This document shows, piece by piece, positions 1-7,430 of a DNA stretch of 48,592 nucleotides. Origin of the DNA: a virus. A program made the position numbers and the translations under genes. The notes under the pieces are model-generated. The model did not search any database, was not told where the DNA came from, and saw only the letters and a list, made by a program, of their open reading frames with translations. Location of the stretch: positions 1 through 48,592 of IMG/VR virus record IMGVR_UViG_3300009502_000073; one strand, written 5' to 3'. Numbering within the stretch: position 1 is the stretch's first letter; each line of letters opens with the position of its first letter.

Positions 1-123
1 CTGAACCACCAGCAGCGGAACCAATTTCCAGATAATTCTCAATGGTATCATCCAGCATCGCTTTGATGCAGGGAGCCAGTTCGTCAGGTACTTGTTGAGC
101 TTGGACACCGCCCTCGAAACTTC
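1..123. repeat. Terminal direct repeat, left copy (circular assembly overlap)
   Basis: These 123 bases are identical to 48470-48592. The repeat lies inside a methyltransferase gene and joining the ends keeps its reading frame, which indicates a circular or circularly permuted molecule rather than a functional repeat. A true short terminal redundancy is less likely because the repeat has no special sequence and interrupts a gene. Confidence 0.95.
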
Positions 124-259
124 CGCCAAAGGTACCAAGATGATCTGAGCCTGAATCGAGAATAAACTGCTCGATATCCGATTTTGGGCTAACAAAATTT
201 TCCGCTAATTCTTCAGCGGAGGGAGTCGTTGATTCTTGAAATTCTTTTTTCTTAGCCAT
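1..259 (-). CDS. SAM-dependent methyltransferase, N-terminal part (continues at 48592-48024)
   Basis: The ATG at 259 follows a good ribosome site (GAGGAGAATACA). The frame runs off the left end and continues at the right end after the 123-base overlap; the ATG at 58 matches residue 68 of the joined protein in the same frame. The joined product is 234 residues. This part holds a polar, lysine-rich N-terminus and the approach to the Rossmann fold. It belongs to the glycosyltransferase/methyltransferase cassette lying between tail terminator and major tail protein. Confidence 0.85.
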   Translation of the reverse strand, partial: MAKKKEFQESTTPSAEELAENFVSPKSDIEQFILDSGSDHLGTFGGSFEGGVQAQQVPDELAPCIKAMLDDTIENYLEIGSAAGGS

Positions 260-272
260 TGTATTCTCCTCT

Positions 273-1034
273 CTATTTTTCGATTAATTGATTTTCCCAA
301 AACGATCCCCATCGCTTCGCTACATGATTATCGTTTCGTTTGCAGATTTCAGCATAGTTGAGCTGCCCATCGCGCTGCATATCCATAAAAGTTTGAGAAC
401 CAAAATGATGCAGGTAAACATCTCTGGCAATTGCGACCTTGAATCCTTTGGAGCGAGCGCGTAAACACCAGTCAAGCTCTTCTCCGCTGCATGGCCAGAG
501 TGATTCATCGAAAGCACCAAGGGTATCAAATAAGGATTTTTTAAATGCCATGCAGAATCCGATCACCCAATTTACTTCCTGAAGGACTCCCAAGTTTTTC
601 TTTCCCCACTCCAAAGCAACTTTATTTAGCTCAAATTCATTATGATAGGTGGGCAGAACAACTTGCTGTCGGCCAGCACAGTAATTAGTTACCGGCGCAA
701 CTATATCACAACGCTCAAGAGATAGAGATAATAACGATGCCCATTCAGGCGTAACAATTACATCGTTATTCAGCAGAATAATAATATCGCCATTGGCTGC
801 GGCAATACCTTGATTAACTGCTTTTGGGAAGCCGAGATTTTCAGAATTGCGGATAAAAGAAATATCAAACATGGAAATAATGTCGGCATCTTTTAATTTG
901 CTTTCGGCCATAGGATCGGAGCCATTATCAACGATAATAATTTCGTAAGGAATTTCTGTATTGGCTCGAATAGAGTCAATGCAATCTCTGGTCATTTCTA
1001 ATTTGTTGAACACCGGAATAATAATCGATACCAT
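273..1034 (-). CDS. Family 2 glycosyltransferase
   Basis: A 253-residue GT-A fold enzyme that should transfer a sugar from a nucleotide-sugar donor. The N-terminus VSIIIPVFNK, the nucleotide-binding IVDNGSD near residue 37, the metal-binding region LLNNDV at residues 87-92 (a variant DXD), and GEELDWC with GFKV near residue 195 are typical of the family. There is no membrane segment, so it is cytoplasmic. An AAGGAAAATT ribosome site precedes the ATG. It sits directly downstream of the methyltransferase gene and upstream of the tail terminator... in map order, so in transcription order it follows the tail terminator. With a second glycosyltransferase at 47140 it suggests modification of virion protein or of a host glycan; the acceptor is unknown. 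Confidence 0.85.
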   Translation of the reverse strand: MVSIIIPVFNKLEMTRDCIDSIRANTEIPYEIIIVDNGSDPMAESKLKDADIISMFDISFIRNSENLGFPKAVNQGIAAANGDIIILLNNDVIVTPEWASLLSLSLERCDIVAPVTNYCAGRQQVVLPTYHNEFELNKVALEWGKKNLGVLQEVNWVIGFCMAFKKSLFDTLGAFDESLWPCSGEELDWCLRARSKGFKVAIARDVYLHHFGSQTFMDMQRDGQLNYAEICKRNDNHVAKRWGSFWENQLIEK

Positions 1035-1046
1035 AATTTTCCTTTC

Positions 1047-1466
1047 TTAATTTAAAGATAATCTAATAGAAAAATCAACAGCCCAATGCTTAGTTTTTAC
1101 TATCGAGCCATCAGTAAGCAAAACATCTTCAGTCAATGTTACCAAGTTTTGAAAGCACATTTTTTCCATTGTGTAACCAGAAACCACCAATATCTTGTCA
1201 TCAAAAATTGCAATCAGCTTCCCGAGAATATCAGAGACTTCAGCAGCACTCGGCAGGCTTGAATATATAGAAAACTGTATAGTAGTGTCAATACAATTTT
1301 CAGTAAAACTTTTATCAGGAGTGCTGGTCACAAGCTGGAATACTATATATGGAAACTCAGAGTCCTGTGGAGCTTCATCGAGAAATAATCGGCCACCAAT
1401 TACTGATTCTAAGCTGGTGCCAACAGTGGCAGAAATAATTGCAGTAAATAGTGCAAAGATATTCAT
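1047..1466 (-). CDS. Tail terminator / tail completion protein (DUF3168-like)
   Basis: A 139-residue protein of the size and pattern of siphophage tail terminators: an N-terminal helix with a short segment on input (SVIGGRLFLDEAP) followed by FPYIVFQ and alternating beta strands. The family caps the tail tube and joins it to the head. It overlaps the stop of the head-closure gene by one base (TAATG), and adaptor, closure and terminator are in standard order. Function is inferred from fold pattern and synteny, since sequence conservation in this family is weak. Confidence 0.7.
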   Translation of the reverse strand: MNIFALFTAIISATVGTSLESVIGGRLFLDEAPQDSEFPYIVFQLVTSTPDKSFTENCIDTTIQFSIYSSLPSAAEVSDILGKLIAIFDDKILVVSGYTMEKMCFQNLVTLTEDVLLTDGSIVKTKHWAVDFSIRLSLN

Positions 1467-1786
1467 TAGCTCCCAACCTCCAAAGCGTTAAGCGACAAGT
1501 ATTCGTTTTTCTCTTTCGGATTTATTATTCCAGCAATAGAAAAATATCGGTTGCCAAATTTTACGCGCCAAGTGCTTTTAAAAGGAACGCGGTATCTTAT
1601 TTTGATTTCATGCGTAGCACTGATTCCAGACTGCTTGGCATCTTCTTTACGCTTAGCAGATAAAGGATTGATAGCTGCCCATACCGAACAAATAGCTATG
1701 TATGAATTTACGTAGCCGCCAGCACCATCGCTAATTTTTGTTGGAGCTTGAATATCAATATATTTGTTTAGTTCACCGATAGCCAT
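1466..1786 (-). CDS. Head-tail joining (head closure) protein
   Basis: A 106-residue protein with the Phage_H_T_join pattern: start MAIGELNKYIDIQAP, then SDGAGGYVNSY, VWAAINPL, and the later strands IKIRYR and FGNRYFSIAGI. Members form the ring that closes the capsid after DNA packaging. It is coupled by one-base TAATG overlaps to the adaptor upstream and the tail terminator downstream. Confidence 0.8.
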   Translation of the reverse strand: MAIGELNKYIDIQAPTKISDGAGGYVNSYIAICSVWAAINPLSAKRKEDAKQSGISATHEIKIRYRVPFKSTWRVKFGNRYFSIAGIINPKEKNEYLSLNALEVGS

Positions 1787-2952
1787 TATAATTCTCTCCA
1801 GAGTTTATATGGACAAGCAATGCTTTGCACCGTTGGATTCAGTTGATAGTTACGGTTCTGTTCTAAGACCTGCGCTTCTCGGTTTGCATAGAGATCGGCA
1901 AGTATCATTTTTATCATGGTTTTAATGGTTCTCAGCACAAGCGCTGCTGTAGCCCACCCACAAACAAAAGTAATCGTGATTGGGTTAGAAGTATATAGCG
2001 AAGATGTTGGCCATGACTTGCCGTAAGGCAGAATAAGCCCACCATATCCTTCACCATTCTTTTGCACGATGTAATCAGTGTCTTCAACCAAAACTGTTTC
2101 GACACCATTATAATCTTTATACTTAACCTCGGTAACACTTATTAGATTTCCAAAGGGAAGCCATATCCTCTTGTCTTTTGACCAATCGCATAAATACAAT
2201 TCCCACGTAGAGCTAATAATTTGTCGGCGGAGATATGCTTCCGCATATTCTCTGCTGGCAACAATAAGGTCAGTAACTAAAGAATCCTCTGAAGTAGTCG
2301 ATGCGTTTACTATAACATCAACACTAAACTCACATGCAGCCACAAGCACTTTTGCTACGACTCGCAGGTATTGTTTAGCTCCGGTATATGCTTTCTCTTG
2401 GATTGCGTTATCGTTTGCCGCCGTGACCTGAGTGAATGCGCCACTGGTAACATCGGTATAGGTAATATCATCATCAGAATCCTGAAGCTTTGCATCAATG
2501 GTTCCGCCAGCGCCGACTGTGCCTGCATTAAGATTGACAATAGCAGTCTTGCCGAGAACATCGATTCCGGTTCCAAGCAAATAATAACCGGCAGAACTAA
2601 AGGTAGGAAATGCAGCACCTTGATCTGCTGCGGAGGTTCCATTAGAAATTACTTCGCCTAATGTAAATGCGCCGGAACGATTATAAACGTAATATGTTTT
2701 AGTTGTTAGGACAGTAGCAATTTTACAGGTTTCGTGACTTGTTGCTCCAGTGAGTGTATCACCAGCTACCCAAGCACCGGCAGGAGCTACATCGAGAGTA
2801 AGTAGTTCATAGATAGAATGATTGCCAGGAACTATCGATTGAAAGCTTCCGATATTACCGGCGAAAGTTTCGGAATCGAGTTTCAGGTGCATTTTCGCTT
2901 CGGCTAGAGTAATGGGTTCTTCTGTGGGCAACACGGTTTGTTTGGCGTTCAT
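1786..2952 (-). CDS. Head-tail adaptor (gp6/gp15-like) with a large inserted domain
   Basis: At 388 residues this is about twice the usual adaptor length. Residues 11-26 (EEPITLAEAKMHLKLD) and 220 onward (SEDSLVTDLIVASREYAEAY, then TWELYLCDW) are the two halves of a normal adaptor. Between them residues about 27-219 form a beta-rich insert with two recognisable modules: WVAGDTLTGATS with FTLGEVISNGTSAADQGA, and KLQDSDDDITYTDVTSGAFT with AYTGAKQYLRVV. Such modules occur in other phage virion proteins, so the insert may display a surface domain at the neck. The upstream 27-residue gene overlaps its ATG by ATGA. Confidence 0.8.
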   Translation of the reverse strand: MNAKQTVLPTEEPITLAEAKMHLKLDSETFAGNIGSFQSIVPGNHSIYELLTLDVAPAGAWVAGDTLTGATSHETCKIATVLTTKTYYVYNRSGAFTLGEVISNGTSAADQGAAFPTFSSAGYYLLGTGIDVLGKTAIVNLNAGTVGAGGTIDAKLQDSDDDITYTDVTSGAFTQVTAANDNAIQEKAYTGAKQYLRVVAKVLVAACEFSVDVIVNASTTSEDSLVTDLIVASREYAEAYLRRQIISSTWELYLCDWSKDKRIWLPFGNLISVTEVKYKDYNGVETVLVEDTDYIVQKNGEGYGGLILPYGKSWPTSSLYTSNPITITFVCGWATAALVLRTIKTMIKMILADLYANREAQVLEQNRNYQLNPTVQSIACPYKLWREL

Positions 2953-3032
2953 CTTTTCACCTTTCTAGATTTACGTTTTTTTCGTTTCTGGCGCAGAGCT
3001 TCTTCTCGCAATTTTACAGTTGACGTTTTCAT
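2949..3032 (-). CDS. Very small basic protein (27 residues)
   Basis: The product starts MKTSTVKLREEALRQKRKKR and is almost entirely helical and strongly basic. Its ATG overlaps the stop of the holin candidate (ATGA) and its stop overlaps the ATG of the adaptor (ATGA), with GAGG four bases before the start. Coupling at both ends argues for real translation. Function is unknown; it may only carry ribosomes from the lysis genes to the adaptor. Confidence 0.55.
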   Translation of the reverse strand: MKTSTVKLREEALRQKRKKRKSRKVKR

Positions 3033-3313
3033 TTTACCTCATTGGTATTGACTGAACTTGTTTTTGTTTCTATTGCGGTAGTTGTTGATGTATTAGCCGA
3101 TGGTCTATCAGCAAGAATGCTTCCAACCTTCCCCGCAATTACCAATCCGGCGAAAGCATATACACCAGCAGGAATATCCTGAATTTCGCGGCAGTAAATA
3201 CTGACAACTAACCAAGTATAGAGAATCGTAAGCACAGTAATCACCGAAAGGAAAACGCCGGAAGATACTGTCGGGTCCTTAGAGTTCATCATTCTCGCAA
3301 AAAAATCTTTCAT
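3029..3313 (-). CDS. Two-transmembrane protein, holin candidate
   Basis: A 94-residue protein with hydrophobic segments at about residues 18-38 and 46-65 and a polar, Thr/Ser-rich C-terminal tail. The ATG at 3313 is chosen because TAGGAGAACTGCC precedes it; an in-frame GTG at 3334 lacks such a site. It directly follows the endopeptidase and spanin genes, which fits a holin that permeabilises the inner membrane. No family-specific motif proves this, and the 124-residue membrane protein at 4331 is an alternative holin. Confidence 0.5.
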   Translation of the reverse strand: MKDFFARMMNSKDPTVSSGVFLSVITVLTILYTWLVVSIYCREIQDIPAGVYAFAGLVIAGKVGSILADRPSANTSTTTAIETKTSSVNTNEVK

Positions 3314-3323
3314 GGCAGTTCTC

Positions 3324-3884
3324 CTATTTCCCACCGTAACAAATTCCTGTCTTCTCCCATTCGAGAGAATAAGCGATAAGCTTTAATGTATTCGATACCA
3401 TCATTTTGACTGGCCACTTGGTATAGCAACTGGCTTTTCCAGTACCGGCCTTGCTGGCTGTGGACAATACTTGTCCACCGGCTTTTGCACCACTGTCTGA
3501 GTCTTGGTACACGATATCGACAACATGGCCGCCATTATTAAAATACTCAACAATATTACAAAACGTTTTACCATATGCGCCTCCCACAAATAATTCATCA
3601 TTTATTTTTTCAATGCTGTTCATCATGATCTCGGCATCCGCAATGATCTGCTGTTGATCGGTAACAGTTTTTTTAATTGCTGCAATCACGTTCTCATAAT
3701 CCTTTACCTGACCATTCAAGGCAGCAATGGTTTTATCATTATCTAAGATTGTCGCAGCCTGTTTTGTAATTGTGATCTCTTTATTCTTTAACTCTACCCG
3801 CTGCCAGAGATACAGCCCAGAAGCAGATAGGGTTAAAGCGGCCAATATCATTAAAATTATATTCTTAGGATTTAGGTACCACAT
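3324..3884 (-). CDS. Inner-membrane spanin (Rz-like)
   Basis: A 186-residue type II membrane protein: a short cytoplasmic start, one transmembrane segment at about residues 8-27 (IILMILAALTLSASGLYLW), then a long coiled coil (VELKNKEITITKQAATIL onward, to about residue 95). i-spanins span the periplasm and, with the outer-membrane lipoprotein, fuse the membranes in the last step of lysis of Gram-negative cells. The outer spanin gene is nested within it in another frame. The C-terminal 90 residues are longer than in lambda Rz because the frame must also carry the nested gene. Confidence 0.8.
   Translation of the reverse strand: MWYLNPKNIILMILAALTLSASGLYLWQRVELKNKEITITKQAATILDNDKTIAALNGQVKDYENVIAAIKKTVTDQQQIIADAEIMMNSIEKINDELFVGGAYGKTFCNIVEYFNNGGHVVDIVYQDSDSGAKAGGQVLSTASKAGTGKASCYTKWPVKMMVSNTLKLIAYSLEWEKTGICYGGK
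3401..3574 (-). CDS. Outer-membrane lipoprotein spanin (Rz1-like), nested in the i-spanin
   Basis: A 57-residue lipoprotein wholly inside the i-spanin gene in a different frame. The start at 3574 (MVKRFVILLSILIMAAM) has GGAGGCGCAT just upstream. A signal peptide ends at a lipobox-like LSISC, the Cys becoming the lipidated +1 residue, and the mature part is short and proline-containing (VVQKPVDKYCPQPARP, then VLEKPVAIP) as in Rz1 proteins. It should sit in the outer membrane and bind the i-spanin C-terminus. The lipobox is a little atypical (Ser at -3), which lowers certainty slightly. Confidence 0.75.
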   Translation of the reverse strand: MVKRFVILLSILIMAAMLSISCTKTQTVVQKPVDKYCPQPARPVLEKPVAIPSGQSK

Positions 3885-3910
3885 TGTAATAATCCTCCAA
3901 TCTTGATCGT

Positions 3911-4309
3911 CTAACTAGTTTCCCTCAACTGGAAATGAGGATAATCTTTTTTCTTGGCTGTCCATGAACCACCCCACTCGAGGCCACAGCGCTCACCGAT
4001 TGCACCGGCCTCGGCATAATCAGGAATCTGGTCATCATTGACATCTACTTTTAAATCCCATGTCGGCTTTTTGTCTTTAAGAATTACAATATCAAAAGCT
4101 TTCCGCTGAATATGCAAAGATTTATGAGTCCATGTAACAATTGCACCTGGTTTAGATCGGCCTTGCTCATACAAAGCATCTTGTTCTTCCTGTGATCGAT
4201 ATGTGCAAGTTATATTGTAAGGAATGCCAGCTTCTTTCATTGCGGCATCAAAATTTAAAAACAATAATTGCATTTCCGGTAACAATTCTTTGTAATCACG
4301 ACTTGACAT
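3911..4309 (-). CDS. Endolysin: M15-type L-alanyl-D-glutamate endopeptidase
   Basis: A 132-residue single-domain zinc peptidase of the VanY/Ply500/T5-lysin type. The metal site is SLHIQRKAFD (normally SxHxxGxAxD, here Arg in place of Gly) near residue 65-74 and the final PHFQL near residue 124. The substrate would be the peptide cross-links of the cell wall. There is no signal peptide, so it needs a holin. It lies between a membrane protein gene and the spanin genes in a compact lysis cassette. Confidence 0.85.
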   Translation of the reverse strand: MSSRDYKELLPEMQLLFLNFDAAMKEAGIPYNITCTYRSQEEQDALYEQGRSKPGAIVTWTHKSLHIQRKAFDIVILKDKKPTWDLKVDVNDDQIPDYAEAGAIGERCGLEWGGSWTAKKKDYPHFQLRETS

Positions 4310-4330
4310 TTACAGCCCTACTTTCTATTT

Positions 4331-4705
4331 TTATTTTTTGCTGTCCTCAAGGTGTTTACTCATCTGGATGCGAGTAAACTTTGCTTCTTCATATATTTTA
4401 TTTAATAGTGCGTTCTGTCCTGCTATCGTTGCAGAAAAAGTATCTTTATCAACTTTCCTGTCAAGAACTGACTGAGTAATACTACATTGCTTATCAAATT
4501 CAAGCCTATCTAATTTCAACGCCATTCTCGCTTCAACATCATTCACTGCCGTCATTGGATTTCTAAACATTGGACCAATGAAAAAAGCGACAATGGATAA
4601 AATAGTTCCAATGCCAATGGTAATCGTGGTACTTAACGGCACACGAGGCCGCTTGGGTATGTGAGAATTTTCTTCTGCTACTGTCTCAAAATTTTTCTCA
4701 CTCAT
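4331..4705 (-). CDS. Single-transmembrane coiled-coil protein of the lysis region
   Basis: A 124-residue protein with one hydrophobic segment at about residues 26-47 (TITIGIGTILSIVAFFIGPM) and a predicted coiled coil behind it (VEARMALKLDRLEFDKQ onward). It is the first gene of the lysis cassette, upstream of the endopeptidase. It could be a second holin, an antiholin or a lysis regulator; no known family is recognised. Confidence 0.6.
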   Translation of the reverse strand: MSEKNFETVAEENSHIPKRPRVPLSTTITIGIGTILSIVAFFIGPMFRNPMTAVNDVEARMALKLDRLEFDKQCSITQSVLDRKVDKDTFSATIAGQNALLNKIYEEAKFTRIQMSKHLEDSKK

Positions 4706-4787
4706 ATCAGTCTCCGTTTAGCAGAATTTTTATTTTGCAGGAGAGAATCAATTTCTTGGCTCTCTCCCGCAAAGTTAAAGGTTAAGT

Positions 4788-5291
4788 TTAAATCAACGAC
4801 TCAACATAAGCATTATCAGACATCGGAACCCAACAGCAGGACATTTTTGATGTAGCTGTTGCGCCTGTCTGAGCTGCGGCTGCGCCGGTAATATAGATAA
4901 CACCAACTCCATTTTCGGAACCGATATCTACCGGATTTGTCTTCAGCGAAACTCCAGTATTAGCAGCTTCCAAGGCACCTGTGCCTAGAGCATCGCCGAG
5001 AACCGCGACACGCTTGCCAACTGCTAATGAAGTCAAGGCACCAGATGCAGCGCAAAGATCAACCGCTGCGGCTGCTGGAGTACTGGCATCGTAGCCAAAT
5101 TTAATTGTGGTAGCATCTGCCGACCAAGCAGTGATAGCCTCGATACCCAAATACAGTAACCGTACTCTTCCGATTACCGTGAAAATTGAAACCTGAGCGA
5201 CTTTGATGTAAGTAGCGTTTAAGAATACAGCAGTGTCTGTTCTAATGCCACGAAGCACCTGAGCAATCGCTTCTTGAGTTACAGAGTTCAT
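4788..5291 (-). CDS. Putative capsid-associated structural protein
   Basis: A 167-residue Ala/Thr/Gly-rich protein predicted to be mostly beta strand (MNSVTQEAIAQVLRGIRTD, IKFGYDAST, GVGVIYITGAAAAQTG). It has the composition of phage head or decoration proteins and stands three genes below the major capsid gene. I recognise no named family. A virion location is inferred from composition and context. Confidence 0.55.
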   Translation of the reverse strand: MNSVTQEAIAQVLRGIRTDTAVFLNATYIKVAQVSIFTVIGRVRLLYLGIEAITAWSADATTIKFGYDASTPAAAAVDLCAASGALTSLAVGKRVAVLGDALGTGALEAANTGVSLKTNPVDIGSENGVGVIYITGAAAAQTGATATSKMSCCWVPMSDNAYVESLI

Positions 5292-5324
5292 AGGGATAAA
5301 CCCTCCTTGATTTTATTTTGAAAC

Positions 5325-5498
5325 TTACTTCTCGGTAGAATCGGCTGCGCCACCAGCAATGTCAGTATCGAGATCATCTACTTTTTTATCTTTCTTTGCT
5401 GCCGACTTTTTCTTGCCGCTTTCCATTGCCAAAGCAATTTCTTCTTTAGCTATGGCGCGAGCAATCTGATTTACCAATTCAATCTCTTCTCTTAACAT
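5325..5498 (-). CDS. Small charged protein in the head operon (57 residues)
   Basis: The ATG at 5498 follows a near-perfect AGGAGGATTATCCTA. The N-terminal 25 residues form a helix (MLREEIELVNQIARAIAKEE); the rest is lysine-rich then acidic. It lies between two putative virion genes with short spacers. Small proteins like this are frequent next to capsid genes; the role is unknown. Confidence 0.65.
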   Translation of the reverse strand: MLREEIELVNQIARAIAKEEIALAMESGKKKSAAKKDKKVDDLDTDIAGGAADSTEK

Positions 5499-5532
5499 TA
5501 GGATAATCCTCCTTTCAGGATTTTTGTTCGGG

Positions 5533-6027
5533 TTAGATAACAGCCTGCGCCGTTACATTTGCATCCTGGAATCTGCCACCGGAAAGGATACCGAGTGCGT
5601 AGCCTACAGATGCCGCAGCAGGATCAGCAATGCACAGCCGGAATCCAATGTTATTGGCCAGAAGCATCGAAGCCTTGACTTCGATTACATACATGCAGGG
5701 AGTGCCGGTTGCTACAGGAATCAGACCTGCGGCTGCGGTTGTGGTCCAAGTGCGAGCGCCATGGACATCACCGTTTGCAAGAATAAGCGAGGTTTCGTAT
5801 CTGTAATACGGAAACATAATCGCTGTTGCCGTAGTAGGAACGATGTCATCGCAGGATTCAACAGTGATAACTGCTGCTGCTCTCGGTACGCCGAAACCAA
5901 CAACGATTAACGCATGGTCGAAATTCTTCATCAAACAGACCACAGGACTCTTGGCTGCTGCAAGACCATCAATATCAACCGGCGTATAAAGATTTACCAA
6001 ATGGACGTCTTCTAATTTTACTTTCAT
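5533..6027 (-). CDS. Putative capsid decoration/structural protein
   Basis: A 164-residue protein immediately downstream of the major capsid gene, with the pattern VNLYTPVDIDGLAAAKSPVV, FDHALIVVGFG and AAVITVESCDD seen in many siphophage proteins at this position. Its beta-rich composition fits a virion component such as a decoration protein, but no catalytic or binding motif is present and the exact role is inferred from position. Confidence 0.6.
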   Translation of the reverse strand: MKVKLEDVHLVNLYTPVDIDGLAAAKSPVVCLMKNFDHALIVVGFGVPRAAAVITVESCDDIVPTTATAIMFPYYRYETSLILANGDVHGARTWTTTAAAGLIPVATGTPCMYVIEVKASMLLANNIGFRLCIADPAAASVGYALGILSGGRFQDANVTAQAVI

Positions 6028-6107
6028 GACAATTCTCCTTATTAGGGTTTGCTAAAGGGGAGTTTCACACTCCCCTGTTTGGTTACGGGTTAACTATTTA
6101 CGCGCTC

Positions 6108-7409
6108 TTAACGAGCCTGCAACGCTACAAAATGAGCCTGAGTTGCACCGGCGCCACCTTTATAGGGTGTAAGTGCTGTAGCCCTTACTGGCTGGCCGTC
6201 TAACCGCAAAACAAACCTGAATACGCTCTCGTCATAGACGAATCTTACATGAATGCTTACATCGCTCTGAATCCCACCTTTCTGTGCTAACACATAGCCA
6301 TTCAGATCGGCTAACAGAATATCCCCGACATCTCCCAACGCACTGGCTTGTTCAATAGGAATAACAGGTCGACCAAGCAAGGTTCCGTAAGGTGCACCGC
6401 TAATTCCACCAGGAGGCATGAATATCAACTGGCCACCAAGACCTACAGCAACACTCATTGTATATAGCTGCGGCAAGCACATCTGGTTAATGTACCAGTT
6501 AGCATTCAGGTAACTACCGGCGAAAATTCTCGAAGACATATCGATTACGTTCTGTGCGGTAATCGTATCAGCTTTCTGGCCTGCTTCTTTATTGACAGTT
6601 ACAAGAGAACCGGCATTCAGGATACCTAAAGGCTGGCCAGCGCCAGTTCCACGAAGAATAGCATCATCGGTTACAAATGCAAATTCTGCGGGGAATGCTG
6701 CACGAATGAAACTTTCTAATGCCGGAGCATCAGCAAGCAATTCATCGGTTGCATAGCAAAGGCCGATCAATTTGTGCAGGTTCAATTCAATCTTGCGGAA
6801 TTTCGGTTTCGATTTTGTTTTCTCATCGGCTTCATCTGCCCAATAAGCCTGGATACCGCCCTGACGAGAACCAGTGGCGCGACTGATTTCATCGACACCA
6901 TTAATCTTCATACTGTTAGCATTACCGGAAATCTGCTGCGGTCGGCATTTTGGAGCCAATACTGAACTCTTGATAAGGTCTTGCATCAGACCATCAACAA
7001 AATCTGTCTGGACCAAGAATCCACCATCGGACTGAACGGTTTCATTCAGGCCGGAAGCAGCGGCATTATACAAGCGAGGATCGGTTTTTCCACCAGGTCT
7101 GCCAGCATTAACAACAGCCAACATCTGCTGGCCAAGAGAAGAAAATCTATCTTTCTCCCCTTTTTTCTCAGTGGCAACAGTTTTTTCAACTGTACGAGCG
7201 CTGGTATCAGCGGTTTTGTTGAGCCTATCCTGACGTTCCAAAGTAGCAACCACCTTGGAAATGTTTTCCACTTCATCCATGATTTCATTCATCAACGAAA
7301 GCTCGGCTTCATTAAGTTCACGATTTTCCAAGGTAGCCTTGGCTTCAATATCAGCAGATTTCTTTTTCAGGGATTTCGTGTCTTCCCTGTACTGACTTAC
7401 TGTTTTCAT
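6108..7409 (-). CDS. Major capsid protein, HK97 fold
   Basis: A 433-residue protein with a coiled-coil delta (scaffold) region at about residues 1-100, rich in Lys and Glu, followed by the HK97 core starting near GGFLVQTDFVDGLMQDL. Family landmarks are ATDELLADAPALESFIRAAF, DDAILRGTGAGQPLGILN and the P-loop/A-domain segment GAPYGTLLGRPVIPIEQ. The delta region is presumably removed by the adjacent ClpP-type protease. It assembles the icosahedral head. Order portal-protease-capsid is standard. Confidence 0.95.
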   Translation of the reverse strand: MKTVSQYREDTKSLKKKSADIEAKATLENRELNEAELSLMNEIMDEVENISKVVATLERQDRLNKTADTSARTVEKTVATEKKGEKDRFSSLGQQMLAVVNAGRPGGKTDPRLYNAAASGLNETVQSDGGFLVQTDFVDGLMQDLIKSSVLAPKCRPQQISGNANSMKINGVDEISRATGSRQGGIQAYWADEADEKTKSKPKFRKIELNLHKLIGLCYATDELLADAPALESFIRAAFPAEFAFVTDDAILRGTGAGQPLGILNAGSLVTVNKEAGQKADTITAQNVIDMSSRIFAGSYLNANWYINQMCLPQLYTMSVAVGLGGQLIFMPPGGISGAPYGTLLGRPVIPIEQASALGDVGDILLADLNGYVLAQKGGIQSDVSIHVRFVYDESVFRFVLRLDGQPVRATALTPYKGGAGATQAHFVALQAR

Positions 7410-7430
7410 AATATTCTCCTTTTATAGTTA

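Noticed and set aside
3029-3334. Longer holin candidate starting at GTG 3334
   Set aside because: The ATG at 3313 has TAGGAG at proper spacing; the GTG does not.
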